Source: Powellomyces hirtus (lineage: Eukaryota > Chytridiomycota > Chytridiomycetes > Spizellomycetales > Powellomycetaceae). From it: a DNA stretch of 64,000 nt. Shown in pieces: positions 32,750-42,413 of this stretch. Position numbers and translations under genes: made by a program. The DNA lies in contig JAHLKG010000011.1 in NCBI GenBank assembly GCA_025526995.1, positions 682,001 to 746,000 on the forward strand. The letters run 5' to 3'. Under the pieces are notes generated by a model. It did not search any database. It was not told the origin of the DNA and saw nothing but the letters and a program-made list of their open reading frames with translations. The stretch's first letter is position 1, and each line of letters opens with the position of its first letter.

Positions 32750-33175
32750 AGTGGACGCTTGGGTCATTCCATAGACTTATTTGATCTAAAAGCCTAGATA
32801 GTGTGAAGTCCCTAGCTGATTCTGCTGCCAAAGGCAAAAGGCACTTGGGTCAGTTCGTGGAGCATTGGATGAAAGAAGCCTAGACAGACGTCCCAGCAAT
32901 TGGACCCCCAATCGTCATCGGTCTGTCTCTGATCCTCCCTTTCCACTGTGACGGTTTTCCAGCATGGACCCAGATTGAGAAAAATCTGTCACAGAACCCG
33001 TACCGGTTTCTTATCTGCTCATTATAGAAAAAAAGATGTTTGGTAGAATCATTATCAACTTCTTGATCACCACTGCCACGTGTGGCTCAGCGGAAATCGA
33101 ACTCTGCATTTCCCTCACAGTCCTCCGAATCGACCACCTTCTGAAAACTACCTGTAAATACAGGAACCCTCGTCG
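32750..33175. other. intergenic region without recognised features
   Basis: 426 bp after the GNAT stop. An acceptor-like site just before 33161 could belong to an upstream exon of the candidate gene that follows; otherwise nothing recognised. Confidence 0.4.
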
Positions 33176-33645
33176 ATGAGTTCTCGCTCCTTTGTTCGAC
33201 AGTTCCACGCCCGGGAGACCTCCATGCACGAAATCGTGGCAAACTTCTACGTTGGTGCCTATTCTGACGCACTACAGCTTTCGGGAAACCAGTCCTCACA
33301 TCTTGAGCGTCTTCAACTGCACCGAGTAGCTGCCCAAATTCGCCGGAGTCCCTGACGACTCATAGTTAAACTTCCCGAATGACACATTCGAGGACGCTTA
33401 CCTGTTCTACCAAGGTATACGCTTATTTCTGACCTTTATAGATAGAGTGATCTCAAAAGCTCGCCTGTTCTTGTACACTGCCAGATGGATGTATCTCGTT
33501 TTTGCGCTATCGCAGCGGCACACATCTTCTTCATACTGGTATCTGCGCAGACGTTGACGCGGCGTACCAATACGTCATGGATAAGCGCCTACAGGCATTC
33601 GAGAGCGGGACATGGAAGACTGCATTGTATGCCTTCTGCATGTAA
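33176..33645 (+). CDS. candidate three-exon gene, unknown
   Basis: Three pieces join in one frame through GT-AG introns of local size: 33176-33325, 33366-33414 and 33485-33645 (TAA), giving 119 residues. The first exon has MHEIVANFYVGAYSDALQLS, which faintly recalls the first helical repeat of coatomer epsilon; the second gives NFPNDTFEDAYLFYQ. The third (ADVDAAYQYVMDKRLQAFES) is not like that family. It could be a fragment, a pseudogene or a short real gene; a donor-like site near the end (GTATGCC, 33627) could lead to further exons. Support rests only on frame continuity and composition. Confidence 0.35.
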
Positions 33646-34431
33646 CAGGAAGAAGAACATCACTCCACTGACAAAACCCAGGACACATGAATCGACATGG
33701 CCCGCGCGCCCGGATAGACCGGATAGACGTTCTGTTGATTTCGTAGGCTGGCGAATGACTTCATCACGGTGGTGCACGAGGGGGCGCTTCCTCGAGCGCG
33801 GATAACCGGACGAGTCCGTGGTATTTGATAGCAACTGTCGTTGCAAGCAAATACCGGTAGGAGCAAAATTACGCGGGGCATAGAGTATCCATGTCGTTAG
33901 AGTGAAGGTGGGAGGTTGTGACTTAGGGGATGGTATGGCAAGTGAAACCATGTCATTCCCTGAGTTACATCAACAAATTTCAACAAATTGCGTGAGAGAA
34001 TGGGCCGGTACAATAAAATCGTGTTGCCAGGTCTCCTGATGGCATGCGCCGATAAATTCTGTTGTACCTTCCTACCTTGGATCGCTGACGTTTCGTGGCG
34101 CCGGCCACTGTAGCCAACCACCAGGCATGTTTAACAAATGGCCGCCAATTGTTGAGATGTTTTTGTCTGTTTATGCCCAAGTGAACGTAGTTGATATAAT
34201 GAATGCCCGGGCCATAACGTCTTTCATTGAATATACAGCGTCGGAGATGGCTTTGATCTCGTTGTCCTCTGTGTTCTGCACTTTCACGGACTTGTTTCAT
34301 CGCGTCGTCTGTCGAGTTAGTGATCTCTTCCCGGAACGCGGACAGTGCTCCCCATGGTGGAAGGTAATGATATTTGGTATGTTCTATTGGAAGAGGCGTG
34401 TTTGGGGGGGGGGGGGGGTGTTACATTGCAT
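33646..34431. other. intergenic region with poly-G run
   Basis: 786 bp upstream of the SEC22 stop. Contains a 15-base G homopolymer at 34404-34418, 14 bp beyond the SEC22 stop codon. No gene recognised. Confidence 0.45.
34404..34418. repeat. poly-G homopolymer (15 nt)
   Basis: An uninterrupted run of 15 G on the plus strand in the 3' flank of SEC22, so poly-C in that transcript if included. The exact length may be unreliable in the assembly. Confidence 0.9.
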
Positions 34432-35378
34432 TTACCACCACCAGAATCGTAAGTACAGGACTATCATAACGATTCCCAGTACTATGACCGGTGGACCGTA
34501 TTTTTGATAAAGCGCCTGCAGGTTGAGTTGTTTTGTATCTCGCAGGTAACTTTTTGATTGTGCTGAGAGGTCCTTTGATTGTATCGACATGCCTAATGAA
34601 CCAGAGTCGTGCGATCAGCATTCTACGCAGTATGCTATGTCCCGTTGAAGATTGCTGAGCTTACGATCCAGCTGTTCTCCTCGTCCAAGCACATCTTGGA
34701 TGTTCTTGGTCATGATTCGGGTGACATCTTGCAGATCTTCGTTTAACTTGTTCAGATTGCGCTGCGTTCGACTGTCCTTATATTGTCGCTTGACTTTTTG
34801 TATGTATGAATCTGAAGAAGACCAATCGCAAAGATGTTCAATTAATGCCCCGTCAAACCCCATCAATCTTCACATTATCGGACACTCAGTACGTACCGAA
34901 TCGGACGAAGGCATACGGTCGGGCAACGGTCCCAACCTGATCACCATACTGTTCATTGAACTCATGCTGGAGCTCTTCCAAGTAGGCAAAAGCCAGCTTC
35001 CGCGGGTAGGACCTGTCGCATAGACACAGATAGCATACTCCAAATTCGATCAGGTAGCTAAAGGACACAAGCAAATTACTTCCCGGTTAGGTGCTAGAAA
35101 AATGCGATCTTCGACAGGATTTGTGACCGACGCTTACTGGAAGACGAGATTTCCGGTTTCAATAGAGCATCTTTGTTCGGAGTCTGGGGACAGTTTCTTA
35201 AACAGCTGCTTCGCTTGGTTTTTGTGTTCTGTCATGTCGTACGACTAGTTGACATGCGCCACATAAATTAGCGAGGCGGCCTCATGCTTTTGCGATCACA
35301 GTACTTGGCAGTCACCTCTTGATCGGCCGCCAAGAACAGCCCATCGGCTACTCGGGCAATGAGAGTTGATTGAATCAT
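34432..35378 (-). CDS. SEC22: SEC22 R-SNARE (longin SNARE) of ER-Golgi traffic
   Basis: 212 residues; exons 35316-35378, 35138-35244, 34897-35057, 34665-34811 and 34432-34592. The longin domain is [35 protein letters not shown], then [36 protein letters not shown] and [11 protein letters not shown]. The SNARE helix is [20 protein letters not shown], then [21 protein letters not shown] single C-terminal anchor follows ([20 protein letters not shown]), with the classic tryptophan end. The protein pairs with Sed5/Bet1/Bos1-type SNAREs for ER-Golgi fusion. Length and domain order match yeast and human SEC22. Confidence 0.95.
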
Positions 35379-35754
35379 AATATTGTATGTGAGCGGCAGA
35401 AGTGGTCCGTGATGTGTTACGTGGTGAAGAGTAGGTGCGGTAACTCAAGCGGCAGCGGCGGGTCGTAGTTCGACAATACAGTAAACAGTAGGCTACTAGT
35501 GACTATTGGGCAGTTGGTATCTACAGAGCTGTAGCTGCGTGAGAATTAAGTGTCAAATGTAATATCCTGATAGAGTGAGACGTTCTGTTCAGGCTGCGAT
35601 GTTGGCAGTCCTGTTACTCCACGTTGCAGCTCGGAAGTGGCTTTCACCATTCCACCGCGCCACGGTGTTTCTACAACTGACGGCATCTGACGGCATAGTA
35701 GTTGCCCGCCGAACCAACACCGGTGATTGACCAAAGGCTGTTTTCCAGTGATAC
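35379..35754. other. divergent promoter region (SEC22 / VanZ-like)
   Basis: 376 bp between divergent starts; no specific element identified. Confidence 0.4.
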
Positions 35755-36340
35755 ATGCGCACTCCATGTCTAGGAATCCTGGTTCTGCTTCTGGTGCTGC
35801 TCGCTTTGCTCGGATTTGTATGTGCCCAACTTCCCTGATGTCAAGTAGCCTACATGTCCAACCTTACCCTGTCGTAATAGTTGCCTTCTTCAACGACTGC
35901 ACCGTATCTACCGGAGACGCTGCGGAACAATGACAAGCTACTCCATTACATCTCGTTTGCTTTTCTGGCCTTGATCCTCCATTTTGCGCTGAACTTTGAG
36001 TCGATACAAAAAACCGTTGGTGTAGCAGCTGCGGGTTTGGGAGTGCTTGCCGTTGCAAGTGAGATATTGCAGAGCCTTGCTGGAATATGGAGCGGCAGAA
36101 GCTTTGATGCAGCAGATATACTGGTGCGTTGCACAGGCCTCCGCTGACGCTTAATCCTAAAGTTTTGCGACTCATTCGTTTGGTCAGGCCAATGTGTGGG
36201 GAGGAGTTACCGGACTGGCCTTAGCTGTTCTTCTTGATATCCCATGGAGAGCGTTGACAAAACGGCGACGGAAGGCACATTCATGGCGCGCGAGCGGTGT
36301 CGATGGAGAGGACACCATTCCATTGAACAGCATCGTGTAG
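35755..36340 (+). CDS. VanZ-like membrane protein
   Basis: 152 residues; exons 35755-35817, 35881-36123 and 36188-36340. The first exon encodes a hydrophobic helix (CLGILVLLLVLLALLGF). The VanZ core follows: LRNNDKLLHYISFAFLALIL, VAAAGLGVLAVASEILQSLA, then GRSFDAADILANVWGGVTGL, with the D-K-x-x-H and RSFD-x-x-D-x-x-A-N signature. A basic, Arg/Lys-rich tail follows (KRRRKAHSW). The family is widespread in bacteria, and VanZ in Enterococcus raises teicoplanin resistance. Scattered fungal members exist, with unknown function. Confidence 0.8.
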
Positions 36341-36481
36341 GCAAATCATCTCGAATTCATAGGAAGCCCTCAACGGAGGATCGCTGCAACTCATAAAAGC
36401 CGGATGCCTGACCTACTGTACATATGTGACTCCTCTCAAAAGCATGATGCTGTTTCAGATAAATATATTGCATATAAGATG

Positions 36482-39080
36482 TCATGCATAATGCTTAGTT
36501 TTGCCAACCAGTCCGCGAGCTGATGGAGGCTTCTTTTCATCCTCTTGCGCTTGCGAGACGTTTGGACTCGAGTAGCCACTGCTGGCTGTTTGTCGTTTTT
36601 CACGCCCTCCTTTCGTGCTCGGTCTTTTTGCAGCAGAGGGCGGTCGTCCCTTCTTTGTGGGTGATCGCTCGGCACTGCCCAACCCCTTTTTGCTTCCATC
36701 CCCAGGCGCCGTCTTTCTCCTTGACCCACCACTACCCACTGATGTGTCATATGTCAAGTACGGATCGGGAAATGCGACCATGGGGTTCCACGGTGGTTCC
36801 TGCCCATCCATGCCCTGATCTCCAGCCGGACCGTACTGATCCCGATGCAGTGGGAGCCCAGACACCAAGCTGCGTTTTCCTCGGATGTTATTGCCTGCGT
36901 GTGCTATATGTGCGATCCTCCATTTCTCACTGGCCTCGTCGTATTCCGCGAAGGACTCCAGAAGATCGATTGAATCGCGCGGAACGAACGAATCTAAAAC
37001 CAGCATTCGCAGTTTCAGCTCTCGGCTGAGATCCCGCACTGTGTCCAGAAGTTGTTCACGCTCGCGCTGGTGTTCCTCTTGAAGATCTTTAATCTCCGAC
37101 TTGTGTCGCATCAAAAGCGTCCAGAGCTTTTTCAACTTTTTAGTCTTTGCCGCTGCTTCCTCTTGCAGTGATGAAAACTCTTCTTCGATTTGGAACCCAG
37201 CCTCGTCGTGTTCTTCCAGCTCACGTGCAAGTTCACGCTCTCGCCGGGCTCGCTCCTCAACTTCCTGCTGCTGTTTCGCCAACTCCAGCTTTTGCTCTTC
37301 ATGCTTGTCAACTGCATTGACACCACCGATCAAAAGCTTTTGCTCCAGCTGCGATAATTTGGCCGTCAGCTGATCCCTAGCGGCCCGTTCCGTGTCGAGT
37401 TCCTCGGCTCGCACATTCAAATCGTTCATTAACCGATTGCGTTCCGTCTCTTCGATGTCCTTGGATTCCAAGATATGTCGCTTTTCGGCTTCCACCTGTG
37501 CTTGCATCTCTGCAAGCAACTTTTCATGGTCGGCTGGCGGCGGATGTGAGCCAGAAGCCGCTCCCGAGGACGATGCCGTTCCTCCTTTTGGGGCCGTTTT
37601 CGGTTTTTTGGCCTTTGCCCTCTTTGGCTTGTCTCCCTTGGCTTTTGGAGTCGGCTGATCCGCGGGAGCTTCCACGTCCTCAATTTCTTCCACTTCCTCA
37701 ATCTCCTCCACCTCGTGAACGATAGATTCTTCAGCGGGCCCGGCTCCTCCATCCATCTGATCCAACTGTTCTTTGAGCCGCTTGATCTCTTCCTGAAACT
37801 CTCGGAGCATCGCGTCCTGAAGCGACAAGGCTGCTCAGAGTATATTACAACATCTATGTATCGAATCTCACAAGCACCTACCTTTGGATCTTCGTTGATC
37901 TTGGGTTTGTTCTTGATATTCTTGGTCCTATTGGCATACCGTAATGTAGACAAGGTCTCGTCATAATTGTAGCTGGCAGGGCTCATCGTCGCCACCATTA
38001 GCGTTTTGGCATTGCCTCCCAGTGAATCTTGCAGCAATCTCGTCAACTTGGAATCTCGATAAGGAATGTGCGAGCTTTTCCCGTCCACTAGGGCACTAAT
38101 CACGTTGCCAAGTGCAGACAGCGATAGGTTGATTTTGGTCGCTTCTTTCAGTCGTTCACCAGTTGCCCCAGTCTTGCTCTGTCTTTCTGATCCGGCCAAA
38201 TCCACCAAATGCAGCTTTCCAGCCCGGATGTGCTCTTCCCCATCCGGCTTCTTTTCACTCGCTTCCACCGTGATGGAAAAGATCGAATGACTTCGTGAAC
38301 TGGTGGCATTCATTTCTGTAGCACCAACGGATCGGTTTTTGTTTCCAAATGACATCAGTCGGTCCATCTCCTCCACGTCCTTGATCACAAACGTTCTCAG
38401 ATCTTTCACGTATATGCCGGTATCCGCGCGCTCCTTGACTTCCAGTTTTCCGGCTTTGGGATTGAGAAGATCGTGGATATCCTCATTGTAGATTTCCAAG
38501 TAGGATGCCCGGACCAAAAACTGCGTGGTTTTTTCTGCCATTGAGATTTCGGCAAAGATGTGCTCAAAGGCGTTAGGAATGATTCCACGTAGCTCAGGGA
38601 CGTCCCGGATACCCTCCATTGAGAACGTCTGTTCCACAGGGTCAGCAATTACAGCCATCCGCAAGTGTAAGTCACAAGCACAAGTAGCTTGCCTTCCCCG
38701 TTCCAGTCTGTCCATAGGCAAAGATGGTTCCGTTGTATCCTGCGAGAACACTTTCTACGATCGGTCTAGCAGTTTTGTTGTACACCTCCTGTTGGGTACT
38801 GGCAATGTCAAAAACACTGTCGAATGTAAACGTCTTAGGTAATGGATCATTGGGGGTCTTTGGATCCACTATTCCCACTGTCGCCGCCTCTTTGTTGATC
38901 GCGACAACATTTGAATGACCACCAGCTTTTTCTTTTTCGCTAAAGGGCCGACATCGCACAACTACTTTGACTGCCTCTTTCTCAGACTAAACAGAAACAA
39001 ATCCAAGTTTAAAGACTTGTATGGAAATATTTGGGCCGGAGTTAGTCCGCATCCCTTTCTTGAACTCAATGACTTACCAT
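36482..39080 (-). CDS. kinesin-II motor subunit (FLA10/KIF3-like)
   Basis: 792 residues; exons 39078-39080 (ATG only), 38693-38986, 37882-38628 and 36482-37816. The motor domain starts at once ([20 protein letters not shown]), with P-loop GQTGTGKTFSMEG, switch [10 protein letters not shown] and switch [11 protein letters not shown], and a KIF3-type neck ([20 protein letters not shown]). An acidic/Lys-Pro insert, long coiled coil (about 400-600) and disordered basic tail follow. Kinesin-II drives anterograde intraflagellar transport; the partner motor subunit is not in this window. The second intron (38629-38692) uses a GC donor, GCAAGC, directly after the P-loop lysine codon. The isolated ATG exon is inferred from its GTAAGT donor and phase. 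Confidence 0.9.
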
Positions 39081-39358
39081 GACGGGCAAGTGCAGATCTC
39101 AAATAATTTATCTCAAAAATGACACCGCGTTTGACTCGCGATTCCGCCAACTCAAGTAAGCCCATCTAAGCCACATACCGTCAATTCGGCAGTTCTGAAG
39201 GGTTCGACAGCTGTCAGCTGTCAAAACACTGCCCTGCCAGTTCTTTTCTGCCCGTATCGTCTACAGTCGTGTCTCATTCCAAAGATTTCGTCCAGATCCC
39301 AATTTCGATCCCTGAGTGGATAGGATTTGGCAACTCAGAGACAGATGGCTCACCAATC

Positions 39359-40723
39359 ATGACCAACTCCCTCGATCAAGACTTTGATGCAGGTCTGCGG
39401 CTTGCGAAAGAATCGTATCAAAAAAAAGTCAGAACAACATGCAGATTTCTTCCATTTGTGGGGCGTTTTTTGATATTGAGAGTGCCCAGGTTGTCGAGAA
39501 AGACGCGGAAATAGCGCGCAGAAACGCCGAGCTAGACGTCAAAGACATTGAGATCAAGGTGTCTATCTACTTGGTATGGGAGCAATTGGCTCGTATCTAA
39601 CCATCAACTCTCAGGAGCTGAGAAAGCAGCTTGATAAGCTCACACGTCAGTACAAATTTGCTCGCACAAGAATGGCTGAGATGTCGAAAGCCATCACCAA
39701 ACTCGCTAGCTTCAAACAAAATGTTATGGCGTCGCTGAACGAGGACCAGGAGGACGAATGTATAGATTTGGGAAGTGGCAGTGGTATGAATGAAGATGGA
39801 TCCGTCAAAAAACGCCAAAGCGTAACTGACGAGCACGAGGACGATCTGGAAGAGGTCCGTTAGCATCTTCAACTGTTTCCGAGACTGCGACTGACACCCT
39901 GGTCGTCACTTAGAATTCCGATCTGCATGTGAATTCCCGAAGCTTGGAAGACACATGTAGGTAAGCAAAGAAAGGTTGCCAAGAAGCATAAACTAATTAG
40001 CCTCTCAGTTAATACCACTACAGTCTTCTCAACACGGAAGGCCAGGGACCGGTAAGCCAGCTATGAGGCTTGATTGGCAAAGCTCACCCGAATCCGCTAA
40101 CGATTACAGCCCCCCTATGGAAGCCGCATCCTCAACCAATCGCGTGTTAAGGAGCAAATCTTCAAGTGATAGTCTTCGGCGATCTTCGGGCTCTCATCTA
40201 AACACCAGCCAAAATGGACAAGCAAATCGATCGCATTCGGTTCCGCATGCCAATGTTCATGAACGCAAACCACAAAACGTCTCTTTCAATGACAGTCAGG
40301 GCTCGACAGATACTCCTGTACGGGCCCAGTCGCCTGCACCAGCCCCTATCACCGGTCACTCATTCGTTGCGTCCACTTATGGAAACGCCGTTCCCGAATC
40401 GTATGACGGAGCTGAGTTCTTCAGGAGAGCACGGTCAGAAATAAGTTATGACAAGGTATGAAGTGCGAGTTGTGGTCTGAAAGTAACCATTGCTCGTGCT
40501 AACTCTACTGTAGTTTACAAAATTGGTACACTATGTACGGATGTAGGTCACAGTCTTGTCGTTTATGTACACATCGGAGGTAATGGCAATTGACCGGCTC
40601 GCATCCAGGCACAATAATCGCGAAAAAACTCGCGCGGAAACTCTGAAGTCTGTCGGAGAGCTCCTGGACGGGAATGCCAGTTTGAGTGATCTGTTCAGAA
40701 GGTTGCTTTCGGACTCTAGTTGA
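39359..40723 (+). CDS. At4g15545-like coiled-coil protein
   Basis: 321 residues; exons 39359-39427, 39490-39558, 39615-39854, 39914-39960, 40001-40051, 40110-40455, 40514-40542 and 40609-40723. An N-terminal coiled coil (VVEKDAEIARRNAELDVKDI, then ARTRMAEMSKAITKLASFKQ) is followed by a Ser-rich linker. The C-terminal EFFRRARSEISYDKFTKLV and NNREKTRAETLKSVGELL align residue for residue with the EFFRQAR...SYEQF...TREETL block of the plant At4g15545 family, as I recall it. The function of the family is unknown. It lies divergent from kinesin-II and ends 52 bp from the convergent SGF29 stop. Exons 1 and 5 are the least certain. Confidence 0.7.
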
Positions 40724-40775
40724 TGGGTTCCACATATTCCGTGATTTGCGAGTTTTCCTCAGACAGTATATCGTA

Positions 40776-42149
40776 TCACGTTTGGGTATCTGAATCAGTG
40801 TCTGCATGATGTCCACCTCTTTTTGGCTTTGCAACGACGGCTGCTCTGTCAAGCACCATAGTAGCAATCACCGGCCGGTCTTTGCCGTCGTCGTCTTCAA
40901 ATAGTAGGATATAGTCTAGGGAGCCCTAAATAGTACAAACGCAAATAAGTGAGAAGTAGACCTGTCAAGATCATTGGCAATGTACCTTATGTGGCGGCGT
41001 TTTCACTTTCGCTCTATAGAAACATGTTGTACCAGGATACAGCGCAAGGACCTTATGCTCCTTCTGAAACACGGGCCTCCTTGCCACTTCCTGCTCTGTC
41101 AAAAGAGGGACGATGTCTTTTGGCAAATAGTACACCAATTCCCTATCGATTGACATGGCAGTGAGAAAGAGGCCCCTTTGTTGCTCTCTGCACGGAAACA
41201 TACTTGATCTGTGTTGGTATCCCAGGATTTGGATCATCTTCCTCCGCATCTCTGAACAGGTACTTTCCTTTCTCTGGAACCCATCGCTCCACGCTTCCCA
41301 GTATCCAATCATAACCTTCCTGATTGTCCACTTTGCAGCGAGCGATGACCTGTAACGATACGCTCAATACCGCTGCGAAAACGCCATCAGCATGGTATGT
41401 CGCACCTGTTGCCCAGATACCAGTATCTTTTCACCATTCAGGCCATCTTCCTTCCTAAGATTGGCACATCGACGCCATTAATCGGATGCGGTTTCGGCTC
41501 AGGAGGGAACGCGGGGAAGGACTGATTCCACATACCCTTTGACCTTCTTTGTCGGAACCGAAGATGTGCGCGGCTTCTCGTCCAACTTTCTCTTTTTCCG
41601 CCGCTCTGGCTTTTCAGTCCCTAAGTCGCACCTTCAGCACGAGATAAACTCCGACAAGGGAGCAGAGTTTACCGCGCTCACCGTTCTCCGTAGCGTCTCT
41701 CAGGGCCACTAGTATACCCACTTTGTCTAACGCACTATGCAGTACTCTATGACGATGATGATCAGCCAGCCAACCTAGCGTTCCGCTCAAGGAGCTTTAC
41801 ATCTCAGCCGGTCACCCTACTTTTTCTGAGCCTCTACTGTTTCTCGGCAGTCTTCATACAGTTTCAAAACTTTGCGAGCACCAGAGTCCGGGAAATCCTT
41901 TCCTGAGCACTTGTGAGAGGAAGTTCCAGGGTCTGGGGTTGCTGATTGCACATAGGTTCTACCTTCTCGTTCTCTCCGCAATATCCTTTCATTGATATGG
42001 TTAACCTTGCCATGGTGAGCCTCAGCTTCTGAAAAATGCTGAGTGAACCGCCAAAGCTCGTCACATAGTTGTGACCACAAGTTCAACTCCTCATTGGAGC
42101 TAGGATCAGCTGAAGATGAGCGAGACTTCCTCATGCGGTTATCTGCCAT
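40776..42149 (-). CDS. SGF29: SGF29-like tandem-Tudor subunit of SAGA
   Basis: 326 residues; exons 41821-42149, 41682-41746, 41536-41620, 41406-41454, 41204-41349, 40986-41142 and 40776-40925. An N-terminal helical region ends in VLHSALDKVGILVALRDATE, followed by a basic KKRKLDEKPR nuclear signal. Tandem Tudor domains are IARCKVDNQEGYDWILGSVE, ELVYYLPKDIVPLL, VLALYPGTTCFYRAKVKTPP and SLDYILLFEDDDGKDRPV. SGF29 reads H3K4me2/3 and helps recruit SAGA histone acetyltransferase. Alternative in-frame starts lie at 42164 and 42260. Confidence 0.82.
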
Positions 42150-42413
42150 TGTTGAGCGCGGCATGAAGGAAACTATGAGGGGAGCCACAACCGATTGACG
42201 GCATCGCGACGTGTGGCGGCGGTGTCGATCTGGAGCGCGTAAGCACTGTTGACATGACAATAAGCTACTCTCGATTCCTCTGTGCTGTCAATTGATTTTT
42301 TACATTCTAGAGATAGTCTTCTACTGGAGATCCCCGTGAAGTTTTTCGAAGAAAGAAGTTCTTCTGAGTCTTTGTCGTGTATCTCCTGATTCTAGCGCGG
42401 AGGCCGAGAAGTC

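Noticed and set aside
36100..36340. Bacterial contamination suggested by the VanZ-like gene
   Set aside because: It has GT-AG introns of local size and lies between ordinary eukaryotic genes.
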